From Peristeroidobacter agariperforans (GTDB lineage: Bacteria > Pseudomonadota > Gammaproteobacteria > Steroidobacterales > Steroidobacteraceae), in NCBI RefSeq assembly GCF_004138335.1, contig NZ_RYFW01000002.1, positions 291,501 to 355,500 on the forward strand: a stretch of 64,000 nt of DNA, read 5' to 3'. The translations under genes and the position numbers were made by a program. This document shows, one piece after another, positions 48,576-57,117 of the stretch. The notes beneath the pieces were generated by a model. That model was not told where the DNA came from. It did no database searches and saw only the letters and a program-made list of their open reading frames with translations. How positions within the stretch are numbered: position 1 is the stretch's first letter; every line of letters starts with the position of its first letter.

Positions 48576-49469
48576 TCAGGGAATGAGCAGCGGACGCATC
48601 TCCGGAACCGCAGTCGCAAGCTCCGCCGTGACCATCGCCGCAAAGTAGTCCGAACCTTTGCGTCCGAGGTGGGTGTAGTCGAACGACAGTTTCGGCTGCG
48701 CCATGGGCGGCAACTTCGGATCCACAGGTTGCGGAGCCGGCGGGCGATCGTTCGTTTCGGTCGTGGCAGGGATGGTGGTGCCAGTCGCCGCGGCGGCGGC
48801 AACGGCCGGCGAAGGAGGCCTTGGGGCGAACTCGTTTGCTGCTGTCGACCCCATAGCCTGAACCGCGGCCGTGCTGCGCGCATTGAGATCGACGAGCGGA
48901 ACTTTCATCTCGTTCGCAACGCGCCTGATCGCCTCGGCCCAGGGCGCCAGGCCATTCTCGAGCTTGCCGTTCATGAACATTCGACGCGTCAGAGGTGTGA
49001 CCAGGACGGGCTGCGCACCGGCAGCGCGGGCTTCATTCACATAGCGCTGGAGATTCGCCGGGAATTCAGTCGCCAGATCGGTCGAGCGGCCGGGTTTGCC
49101 TGGCTGGTCGTTGTGACCGAACTGAATGAGCAGCCAGGTCGTGGCGTAGCCCGGCGTGCGGGCTTCGTTGAGCGCAATGTTCCAAGAGCCTTCGGCAATA
49201 TAACTGCCGGAGCTGCGGCCGCCGCGCGCCAGATTCACGCAAGCAGCAAACGAAGTCACGTGTTCTGCGCAAAAGCTGCTGCCCCAGCCGCCCTGTACGG
49301 CGACAGTCGAATCGCCGATCAAAATAATTTTCGACGCGCGAATCTGCGCGGGGGCGGGCGATGGCGCAGGGGTGTCAGCCAGCGCTGTATTCGCAGCGAA
49401 CGGGCCCATCAGGCACACGGCCGCCGCACTCAAAATCTCCCTTCTGATCCAGCATCTTATGAAGTGCAT
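48576..49469 (-). CDS. Exported SGNH esterase, rhamnogalacturonan acetylesterase type
   Basis: A 297-residue enzyme with a signal peptide (ending ALADT). It carries SGNH motifs: serine 54 in LIGDSTV, Gly83-84 in LARGGRSS, asparagine 120 in FGHND, and aspartate 264 and histidine 267 in FDYTHLGRKG. This fits family CE12 rhamnogalacturonan or pectin acetylesterases, which remove acetyl groups from pectin. An unusual Ala/Pro/Thr-rich insert (about 211-258) stands between the core and the last catalytic block. It is divergent from the TonB receptor gene; TGCCACCGGTGTCA stands six bases before its start. Confidence 0.88.
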   Translation of the reverse strand: MHFIRCWIRREILSAAAVCLMGPFAANTALADTPAPSPAPAQIRASKIILIGDSTVAVQGGWGSSFCAEHVTSFAACVNLARGGRSSGSYIAEGSWNIALNEARTPGYATTWLLIQFGHNDQPGKPGRSTDLATEFPANLQRYVNEARAAGAQPVLVTPLTRRMFMNGKLENGLAPWAEAIRRVANEMKVPLVDLNARSTAAVQAMGSTAANEFAPRPPSPAVAAAAATGTTIPATTETNDRPPAPQPVDPKLPPMAQPKLSFDYTHLGRKGSDYFAAMVTAELATAVPEMRPLLIP

Positions 49470-49474
49470 GTGTC

Positions 49475-49488
49475 TGCCACCGGTGTCA
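49475..49488. promoter_or_regulatory. Operator-like palindrome, copy 1 (acetylesterase promoter)
   Basis: TGCCACCGGTGTCA is a 12-of-14 palindrome around a central CG, a shape usual for LacI-family operators. It sits 6-19 bases upstream of the acetylesterase start. An identical copy lies at 49722. Confidence 0.55.
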
Positions 49489-49721
49489 GGAATAGCGAGG
49501 CTAGCAGATACCGGAACGGCATGACCACTGCCCCGTGGGGACCCCGCGCTACTGCGCTCTCTCGAGCGGTCCCGCCGAGAAATGGCCGTTTTCAGCGGTT
49601 GAAATGTGTTTTTTGATATGTAAAAGTAATTTCACGTGATAGCGATAACGCGCTATCGCTGCTGCAAACTTCCCGAAGAGCGGGAGGACGGGCTGTTTTT
49701 GGCCAAATTCTGGCGCTGGAT
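49489..49721. promoter_or_regulatory. Intergenic control region of the pectin locus
   Basis: This gap between divergent acetylesterase and TonB receptor genes holds an AT-rich stretch (49609-49635) suited to promoters and a second palindrome, GATAGCGATAACGCGCTATC at 49638-49657, whose TGATAGCG and CGCTATCG halves also resemble LacI-family sites. No gene was found in it. Confidence 0.45.
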
Positions 49722-49735
49722 TGCCACCGGTGTCA
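49722..49735. promoter_or_regulatory. Operator-like palindrome, copy 2 (TonB receptor promoter)
   Basis: An exact second copy of TGCCACCGGTGTCA, 55 bases before the receptor start. Two identical copies at divergent promoters point to one shared regulator, which is not encoded in this window. Confidence 0.55.
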
Positions 49736-49789
49736 TCCGGCCCGGGCCGCAGTAAACGACACATACACAACTGTTTTGGGGGGTTCATC

Positions 49790-52700
49790 ATGCTGGTTAG
49801 TGCGAAACCATGCCTCCGCCTGGCGGTGCGTGCGGCGTTGGCTGCCTCTTCCATGGCGCTGTGCTCGGTCAGCTATGCGCAAGGTGCGCAGTCCAGTGGA
49901 TCTCAAGTCGAGGAAGTCGTGGTCACAGGCTATCGTCAGGCGCTGCGCAGCGCGCTCGATGAGAAACGTGATACTGCCGCGATGGTCGACGTGATCAATG
50001 CCGAAGATATCGCCGACTTTCCGGATGCGAACCTGGCCGAGTCCTTGCAACGTTTACCTGGTGTCTCGATCGACCGTGACAACGGCGAGGGGCGGTCGAT
50101 CACCGTGCGAGGTCTGGGCAGCGATTTCACTCGCGTTCGTATCAATGGTCTGGAGGCGCTATCTACCGCCGGTGCAAACGACTCAGGCACCAGCCCGAAT
50201 CGCGGCCGCGGCTTCGATTTCAATACATTTGCTTCCGAGTTGTTCAGCTCGTTGAAAGTGCAGAAGACATCGACCGCAGATGTCGACGAAGGCTCGCTGG
50301 GTGCGACAGTGGATTTGATCGCCACCCGTCCCTTGGATTTCGACGAGCGGCAGCTGGCGTTCTCGGTGCAGGATGCCTATTACGAAGTCGGTGAAACTCA
50401 CAATCCCCGCATCGCCGGCCTGGTTGCCGATCAATGGTTCGATGGACGGCTCGGTGTCTCCATGTCCGCCGCCTATAACAAGCGCGAGCAGGAGATCGAC
50501 TCGTTTCGGCGGGCGCCTGGGACGGCCGATTATGCATATCGAGGAGCGACATTTGCCGGCACCACTGCACCGAATCTGATTCGTGGCTTCGCCGTGCCGG
50601 ATGCGAGCGCGTTGCCGAGCGGAATAACCAACGCCTCCGTGCGCAATGCGCTGTCGGGGTCCAACCCCACCGCTTACGCATTGCTGAACGATCTCACGCG
50701 CATACCAGCGCTGCCTGCAATCGAAGAGGCCGCGCTCGACCAGGAACGGTTGGGTGTGACGCTGGGCTTGCAATGGAAGCCGACGGATCGCACCGACGTG
50801 AGCCTCGATGGCTTGTACTCGAAGTTCGAGCAGGACCAGATCAACTATCAGATCTCGCCGGTCGGTTTGAATCGCAACAACACGAACGCCACTCTGAACA
50901 CGGCAACCGCTGCAACAGCCGCATCGTCGCGTCGGGCAGCATACGCGACGTGCACCGCTCGCGCCGCCACCGCAACCCAGGATGCCATCGATTGCGGCGA
51001 GCAGATGTATGGCGGCGCTCCAGTGTTCGCGGGCGGGTTCAGCCGCAATCCGAACAACCTCGAGCCGTTCGAGTACTACAACAACCCTGGCTCCGTGGGT
51101 TACATCGCCGACCCCAACGGCATGGCGATGCGCAACGCATTGATCGGCCGCCCGGCGGTGCGCGTGCTCGACGCGCACGTGAATGACGCGAATCAGGCCG
51201 ACTACCTGGTGCTGCAAAACGTGGACTTCCGTTCGGCGGCCGACGCCAGCTTCTACACCACGGAGTTCAGGCAGGGTTCGCTGAACATTTCGCACCAGTT
51301 CAGCGACCGGTTCAGCGTGGCCGCGGTGTATGGCCAATCCGAGTCGACCAACGACAGCCAGGGCCTGCTGGCCGAGTTCAATCGCATGGACTCGCAAGGC
51401 AACTTCATCTATGACGAGCGCGGCGGCGGCTCGATGCCGGTGATTCAATTCGGCTTCGATGCGGCCGATCCGAATAACTGGGACCTCGTCAAAGGTTTCT
51501 CGGCGCTGCGTATGTATCAGCGCGAAGTCGAGAACACCTTCGAAACCGCGCGACTCGACTTCAAGCTGGGCATCACCGATTCGTTCAGCCTCGATTTCGG
51601 CGCGAGCGTGCGGACCTATGAATTCGAAACGCAGCAGTTCCAACGCCTGACTACGGAGACTTTGAATCCGAGCCTGCTGGAGTTGGGCAAGTCAGTCGGC
51701 GAGATGAGCCGCGTGGTGACCTTCGGCGACGGTCTCGATGTGCCGGCCGGCCTGCCGCGTACTTTCATCGCCCCCGATCTGGACGCGTTCCGCAATGCGG
51801 TCGGGTTCGACTGCAACTGCGTCAACGAATGGGGCGACTGGCGCCTGTCGTATCTGTCGACGCCTTCGAACGCCTATGCGGTCACAGAAGATGACGACAG
51901 CTACTTTGCGCAGCTCAATTTCTCGCTCGATGTCTGGAATCGCGCGCTTCAGGGTAACGTCGGCGTGCGCTATGCCCGCACCAACCTCGAGTCGAACGGC
52001 CTGACGACTGGCTCGCTGCCAGTCCGTGGCACGAACGAGTACACCGATACGCTGCCGTCGCTGAACGTGAGCTACGAGCTCGTGCCAGATCTGCTGCTGC
52101 GCCTGGCGGCCGCGAAAGTCATGGCGCGCCCGTTGTTGGGTAATCTCGCGCCGAGCATCACGGCGTTTTCAGCGCCCACCAACGGCAGCACGACCGGCGG
52201 CACGCTCACCGTCGGCAATCCGAAGCTGGAGCCGTTTCGCGGCAAGAACTATGACTTGAGCGTCGAGTGGTACTTTGCGGAAGGCGGGCTGGTATCCGCC
52301 GCTTACTTTACCAAGGAAATCGACTCGTATCCGCAGACCATCGTGACCACGCAAACGCTGTCGCAGATCCTGGGCCAGGACGTGATCGATCAACTCATCG
52401 CGCAGCAGACCAATCCCGCCGCCGTCGCGTATCTGCGGGCTGACTATCCGTTCGATGTGCGCCAGTTCCGCTCGGCGCCGGGTGGCGACATCAAGGGCTA
52501 TGAGCTCATCTATCAGCAGGACTTGAGCTTCCTGCCAGGCGTGTTCAGCAATCTCGGCGTGCAGGCCAACTACACCCACATCACTTCGGAACTGCAGTAC
52601 ATCATCGATCCGGGGACGCCTCCGGGCGCGGCGAATCCACGTCCGCAGCTCGTGCAGCCTGGTCCGTGGCTGGGAGCCTCACCGAACTCTTACAACGCCA

Positions 52701-53029
52701 CCGTGTACTACGAGACGGAAAAGTGGAGCGCGCGCGTGTCGGGTGCGTATCGCGATGGCTATGCGACGCAATACCCGTTGGCGTCCGGCTCCTGCGATCC
52801 GGGCGTCTGCGATTCGCCGCTGGTCAACGACTTCATCGGCAGCGAGGACACGCTCAACGTCGACGCCTCGGTGTCGTACGTGGTGAACGATGCGATCACG
52901 CTGAACTTCGAGGCGCTGAATCTCACCAATCAGGCCGACGAGCGCTGGGCCTATCAGCAGAGCCCGTTGGTCACGCAGTATCGCAGCACCGGCCGTCAGT
53001 ACTTCGCAGGTGTGCGCTTGAGATTCTGA
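49790..53029 (+). CDS. TonB-dependent receptor (Xanthomonas-Caulobacter type)
   Basis: A 1079-residue outer-membrane receptor from ATG 49790, preceded by GGGGGG. A signal peptide ends near VSYAQG. A TonB-box-like segment (VEEVVVTGYRQALRSAL) and plug domain follow (ESLQRLPGVSIDRDNGEGRS, then ITVRGL). The large beta-barrel ends in phenylalanine (FAGVRLRF). Its length and plug sequence match the receptors that Xanthomonas and Caulobacter use for plant carbohydrates. With pectin enzymes on both sides it probably imports oligogalacturonides or related fragments. Confidence 0.93.
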   Translation: MLVSAKPCLRLAVRAALAASSMALCSVSYAQGAQSSGSQVEEVVVTGYRQALRSALDEKRDTAAMVDVINAEDIADFPDANLAESLQRLPGVSIDRDNGEGRSITVRGLGSDFTRVRINGLEALSTAGANDSGTSPNRGRGFDFNTFASELFSSLKVQKTSTADVDEGSLGATVDLIATRPLDFDERQLAFSVQDAYYEVGETHNPRIAGLVADQWFDGRLGVSMSAAYNKREQEIDSFRRAPGTADYAYRGATFAGTTAPNLIRGFAVPDASALPSGITNASVRNALSGSNPTAYALLNDLTRIPALPAIEEAALDQERLGVTLGLQWKPTDRTDVSLDGLYSKFEQDQINYQISPVGLNRNNTNATLNTATAATAASSRRAAYATCTARAATATQDAIDCGEQMYGGAPVFAGGFSRNPNNLEPFEYYNNPGSVGYIADPNGMAMRNALIGRPAVRVLDAHVNDANQADYLVLQNVDFRSAADASFYTTEFRQGSLNISHQFSDRFSVAAVYGQSESTNDSQGLLAEFNRMDSQGNFIYDERGGGSMPVIQFGFDAADPNNWDLVKGFSALRMYQREVENTFETARLDFKLGITDSFSLDFGASVRTYEFETQQFQRLTTETLNPSLLELGKSVGEMSRVVTFGDGLDVPAGLPRTFIAPDLDAFRNAVGFDCNCVNEWGDWRLSYLSTPSNAYAVTEDDDSYFAQLNFSLDVWNRALQGNVGVRYARTNLESNGLTTGSLPVRGTNEYTDTLPSLNVSYELVPDLLLRLAAAKVMARPLLGNLAPSITAFSAPTNGSTTGGTLTVGNPKLEPFRGKNYDLSVEWYFAEGGLVSAAYFTKEIDSYPQTIVTTQTLSQILGQDVIDQLIAQQTNPAAVAYLRADYPFDVRQFRSAPGGDIKGYELIYQQDLSFLPGVFSNLGVQANYTHITSELQYIIDPGTPPGAANPRPQLVQPGPWLGASPNSYNATVYYETEKWSARVSGAYRDGYATQYPLASGSCDPGVCDSPLVNDFIGSEDTLNVDASVSYVVNDAITLNFEALNLTNQADERWAYQQSPLVTQYRSTGRQYFAGVRLRF

Positions 53030-53039
53030 GGGTGCAACG

Positions 53040-55355
53040 ATGAGATCGCGTGTGCTTGTGCCGTTGTGTGGTTCGATCCTGGCGGGGATCGCTGGCTGTT
53101 CCTCGCCCCAGAGCGTGCCTTCGAACCCGGCAGGCCGGCCTGGTGAATCGCCGCTGGCGTTTCCCGGCGCGGAAGGGGCAGGTCGGCTGTCGCTGGGTGG
53201 CCGCGGTGGGCGGGTCGTCAAAGTCACAAATTTGAACGATTCGGGCCCGGGCAGCCTGCGCGCCGCCGTCGAGCTCGCGCAACCGCGCACCATCCTGTTC
53301 GATGTTTCCGGCACCATTGCACTCGAATCGCCTTTGCAGATCGAGCAGCCGCGAGTCACGATCGCGGGGCAAAGCGCGCCGGGCGACGGCATCACGCTCA
53401 AGAATCATCCGCTCATCGTTGCAGCCGACGACGTGGTGATTCGTTACATGCGCTCGCGTCTGGGCGATGAGCGCCGGGCCGAGAGCGACGCCATCTGGGT
53501 TCGCAGCGGCCGGCGCATCATTCTCGATCACGTTTCTGCCAGCTGGTCGGTCGACGAGACGCTGTCGGTCAACAACGGATTCAAGGATCCGCAGACCGGG
53601 TTCTACGATGTGACCGTGCAATGGTCGATCATTGCCGAGTCGTTGCATCGATCGGTGCACGCGAAGGGTGCGCACGGCTATGGTTCGCTCATTGCCGGCG
53701 GCTACGGCACGCGCATCAGCTTTCATCACAACCTGTGGGCGCATCACCAGGGTCGCAATCCCCGACCCGGCAATCCCGTGCCGCCGGCGCGCGACCCGCT
53801 CGGCGCGTTTCACGACTATCGATCGAATGTTTTCTATGACTGGGGTGGCGCGCACTCGGGTTACAACGCCGACACGGGCGCGAAGGCTTCGATCGTCAAA
53901 TACAACTTTGTCGATAACACGTATCTGCCCGGTCCGGCCTCGACTGGGCGGATCGCGTTCGATGAATCCAACGAGCTCGCGCAGGCATGGTTCGCGGGCA
54001 ACACCATGGACGGCCAGCTGCCGCCCGACCAGTGGGCTCTGGTCGCGGGTAAGAAAGGCCCCGAGCATCGGCTCGCAAAGCCCGTCGACGTCGCGCCTGT
54101 CGCCGCAGATCCGGCAGCTCGTGCCTTCGAGCGAGTGCTGACCACGGCCGGCGCATCGTTGGTGCGCGATTCAGTCGATCGCAGGCTCGTGCAGAGCGTG
54201 CGTGATCGCAGCGGCGGATTGATCGACTCCCAAACACAAGTCGGCGGTTGGCCGGCGCTGGCGTCGCTGCCGGCGCTGCTGGATGGCGATCAGGACGGAA
54301 TGCCGGATGCGTGGGAGCAGGCGAACGGGATGAATCCATACGTGGCAGATGACTCCGTGGACGCCGACAAGGACGGCTACACGAATCTGGAAGAGTATCT
54401 GCACGACCTGGCGACCGCGCCGACTCCTAGAGGCAAATTCTCCCAGCCGACCTACAACGGCACGGCATTCCTCTCATTGCAGGCTGCCGTCAATGCGCTG
54501 CCTGCCAATGGCGGAGAGATCCTGCTGCCGGCCGGCGAGTACCGCGAAAAGATCGTGATCGACAAGCCGAACGTACGCTTGCGCGGTCTGGGCACGAGTC
54601 CCAGCGATGTGATCGTGGTGTGGAGCGACGCTGCGGCGACGGCGGGCGGTACGTTTCGCTCGGCGACGTTGCACGTCAGTGGCGACAACTTTCGCGCCGA
54701 GAATCTCACGATACAAAACGACTATCACAAACGATCGGATCAGCGTTCACAGGCAGTCGCGCTTTCGGTGACCGCAGATCGAGCGGTATTCGATAACCTG
54801 CGCCTGCTCGGCGCGCAGGACACGTTGTACGCGGGCAGCAAGAAGTGCGGCTCCGATCCGTGCCTGACGAGCCGGCAGTATTTCTCGAATTGTTACATCG
54901 AGGGACACGTCGATTTCATCTTCGGCGACTCCAAGGCGTTCTTCGAGCGGTGCCAGATTCACGCCATCGCGCATCCCGAAATCTTGATCACCGCGCACGC
55001 GCGTACGGCGCCGGATCAAGACAAGGCCTTCGTGTTCAATAACTGCACCGTCACGGGCGAGAAGGGCGCGGAGCGCATCTACTTTGGGCGGCCCTGGCGC
55101 GACTACGCGGCCGTGATCTTCATGAATACCAAGGTGGAAGGCGATCTCGATCCGCAAGGCTGGCGCGAATGGACGCCGGGCAAGACCGACCGGCTGAAGC
55201 TGGCATACTACGCAGAATTCAATACGTCGGGCCGCAACTCTGATATGAGCCGGCGGCAGTCGCATACCAAAATTCTGTCTGCCGCCGAGGCGCAACGTTG
55301 GGCGCTGTCTTCATTCCTTGCCGGTGCGGACGGCTGGAATCCCGCGGCGATGTAA
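53040..55355 (+). CDS. Pectate lyase-pectin methylesterase fusion lipoprotein
   Basis: A 771-residue protein with a lipobox (LAGIAGCSS). Residues about 40-385 form a right-handed beta-helix pectate lyase of the PL1 type (FPGAEGAGRLSLGG, then ILDHVSASWSVDETLS). Residues 412-455 hold two Asp-rich calcium loops (DGDQDGMPDAW, DADKDGYTNLEEY). Residues about 467-771 form a CE8 pectin methylesterase with catalytic residues in GAQDTLYA, GHVDFIFGDS and FGRPWRDY. One protein could demethylate and cleave pectin at the cell surface. It starts 11 bases after the receptor gene and overlaps the GH43 gene start by one base. Confidence 0.93.
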   Translation: MRSRVLVPLCGSILAGIAGCSSPQSVPSNPAGRPGESPLAFPGAEGAGRLSLGGRGGRVVKVTNLNDSGPGSLRAAVELAQPRTILFDVSGTIALESPLQIEQPRVTIAGQSAPGDGITLKNHPLIVAADDVVIRYMRSRLGDERRAESDAIWVRSGRRIILDHVSASWSVDETLSVNNGFKDPQTGFYDVTVQWSIIAESLHRSVHAKGAHGYGSLIAGGYGTRISFHHNLWAHHQGRNPRPGNPVPPARDPLGAFHDYRSNVFYDWGGAHSGYNADTGAKASIVKYNFVDNTYLPGPASTGRIAFDESNELAQAWFAGNTMDGQLPPDQWALVAGKKGPEHRLAKPVDVAPVAADPAARAFERVLTTAGASLVRDSVDRRLVQSVRDRSGGLIDSQTQVGGWPALASLPALLDGDQDGMPDAWEQANGMNPYVADDSVDADKDGYTNLEEYLHDLATAPTPRGKFSQPTYNGTAFLSLQAAVNALPANGGEILLPAGEYREKIVIDKPNVRLRGLGTSPSDVIVVWSDAAATAGGTFRSATLHVSGDNFRAENLTIQNDYHKRSDQRSQAVALSVTADRAVFDNLRLLGAQDTLYAGSKKCGSDPCLTSRQYFSNCYIEGHVDFIFGDSKAFFERCQIHAIAHPEILITAHARTAPDQDKAFVFNNCTVTGEKGAERIYFGRPWRDYAAVIFMNTKVEGDLDPQGWREWTPGKTDRLKLAYYAEFNTSGRNSDMSRRQSHTKILSAAEAQRWALSSFLAGADGWNPAAM

Positions 55356-57067
55356 TGGGGCATCCAATGCGTTTTGGCCGTGACCGAGTTTCAATCCTTG
55401 GTTCATTGATTGGGTTTGTGATCGTTTCCGCGAGTCCAGCGATGGGCGCAGCGCGCGCTCCGTGGGTGCCGGATCTCGGTAACGGGCGTTATCAGAATCC
55501 GGTGCTCGCGGCGGATTACTCCGATCCCGACGCGACGCGGGTCGGCGACGATTTCTATCTGACCGCTTCATCGTTCACCAATATTCCCGGCTTGCCCATC
55601 CTGCACTCGAAGGATCTGGTGAACTGGACGTTGATTGGCCACGCGCTGCCACGACTGACGCCGGAGGCGCATTTCTCGGTGCCGCGGCGAGGCGGTGGCG
55701 TTTGGGCGCCGGCGATCCGCCATCACAATGGGAAGTTCTATATCTACTATCCCGATCCGGATTTCGGCGTGTACGTGATCACGGCGAGCGATCCGAAGGG
55801 GCCGTGGAGTGCGCCGGTGTTGGTGGACAACAGTCGGGGCGTCATCGATCCCGCTCCGTTCTGGGATGACGACGGCAGCGCCTGGCTGATCGTGGCGTAC
55901 GCGCGCAGTCGTGCCGGCTTCAACAATATTCTGCAACTCAAGCGCATGTCGCCCGACGGCACGCGCCTGCTCGATGCCGGCAAGACGGTCGTGGATGGCA
56001 ATGCGCTGCCGCCTCAGCCCACGAGCAACGGTCCGATGCCTTGGGCGCCGATCGAAGGGCCGAAGTTATACAAGCGCGACGGCTGGTACTACATCTTTGC
56101 GCCGGCCGGCGGTGTGAAGGGTGGTTGGCAAACGGTGTTCCGTTCGCGAAACATCGATGGCCCCTATGAACTCCGCAACGTGCTGGACCAAGGCAAGACC
56201 GACGTGAATGGTCCGCATCAGGGTGCATGGGTAACCACGTCCGCTGGAGAAGATTGGTTCCTGCACTTCCAGGACACCGGTGCGTTCGGGCGTCGCGTGC
56301 ATTTGCAGCCGATGGTGTGGAAGGACGGCTGGCCCGTCATCGGTGCGGATCGTGACAAAGATGGCCGCGGCGAACCGGTTAGCACGTATCGGAAGCCCAA
56401 GGTGAAGGCTCCCAGCGAGATTGTCGTCCCGCAGATGAACGATGACTTCTCGGGGCCCTTGTCATTGGCGTGGCAGTGGCACGCGAACCCTGCTCAGGAT
56501 TGGATGAGCTTGTCGGCCGCGTCCGGGTTCCTGCGCTTGAAATCGGTTTCTACGCCGGTGAGCTTGTTCGAAACCGGCAGTGTACTGACACAGAAATTTC
56601 CGGCGCCGAAGTTCGTCGCTGACACGAAGCTGCACTTTGCGCCGATACGTGAAGGCGAGCGCGCGGGTCTTGCAGTAGTGGGAACGAGGTACAGCTGGAT
56701 CGGTTTACGCAAAGACAGCGACACCGTGCGGCTCCTGCACGACGGTCGCGTACTACTGGAAGGCGTGACGAGCGATATTCATCTGCGAGCCCGGATCGAG
56801 CCTGTCGTGGTGGATATCACACCACCGGACAAGCTGCATTGGCCGGTCGAGCGCAAAGAAGTGCTCGCGCAAGTGAAATTCAGCTACAGCACCGACGGCG
56901 CGCGTTTCGTGCCGTTCGATCATGCGCCGGTGCAGATCGACCCTGGCCGCTGGGTCGGCGCGACGATCGGATTGTTTGCTTCGTCGCCGGCGGGCACGCC
57001 GGCGTACATCGGCACTTCAGTCGGTTACGCGGACTTCGATTACTTCCGCATCTGCGCCGTCGAATAA
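55355..57067 (+). CDS. Exported glycoside hydrolase family 43 enzyme
   Basis: A 570-residue enzyme. ATG 55355 overlaps the upstream stop (TAATG); ATG 55367 is an alternative. A signal peptide ends near SPAMGAA. The five-bladed propeller domain carries the GH43 acidic residues: base aspartate in DYSDPDATRVG, modulator aspartate in GVIDPAPFWDD, acid glutamate in APIEGPKLY. A C-terminal beta-sandwich (about 390-565) is usual in beta-xylosidase or arabinofuranosidase members. It would trim arabinan or xylan side chains freed from pectin. It is the last gene before a strong hairpin. Confidence 0.92.
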   Translation: MGHPMRFGRDRVSILGSLIGFVIVSASPAMGAARAPWVPDLGNGRYQNPVLAADYSDPDATRVGDDFYLTASSFTNIPGLPILHSKDLVNWTLIGHALPRLTPEAHFSVPRRGGGVWAPAIRHHNGKFYIYYPDPDFGVYVITASDPKGPWSAPVLVDNSRGVIDPAPFWDDDGSAWLIVAYARSRAGFNNILQLKRMSPDGTRLLDAGKTVVDGNALPPQPTSNGPMPWAPIEGPKLYKRDGWYYIFAPAGGVKGGWQTVFRSRNIDGPYELRNVLDQGKTDVNGPHQGAWVTTSAGEDWFLHFQDTGAFGRRVHLQPMVWKDGWPVIGADRDKDGRGEPVSTYRKPKVKAPSEIVVPQMNDDFSGPLSLAWQWHANPAQDWMSLSAASGFLRLKSVSTPVSLFETGSVLTQKFPAPKFVADTKLHFAPIREGERAGLAVVGTRYSWIGLRKDSDTVRLLHDGRVLLEGVTSDIHLRARIEPVVVDITPPDKLHWPVERKEVLAQVKFSYSTDGARFVPFDHAPVQIDPGRWVGATIGLFASSPAGTPAYIGTSVGYADFDYFRICAVE

Positions 57068-57070
57068 AAC

Positions 57071-57110
57071 AGCAGCCCACCGGAAGGACGGACCTTCTCG
57101 GTGGGCTGCT
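57071..57110. terminator. Strong bidirectional hairpin after the pectin operon
   Basis: A 12-bp perfect stem (AGCAGCCCACCG with CGGTGGGCTGCT) encloses a second stem (GAAGG with CCTTC). It fills the 50-base gap between convergent genes and probably stops both transcripts. Confidence 0.8.
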
Positions 57111-57117
57111 CCAAACA

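Noticed and set aside
50183-51643. A 486-codon open frame on the minus strand
   Set aside because: It lies opposite the TonB receptor and has no recognisable domain.
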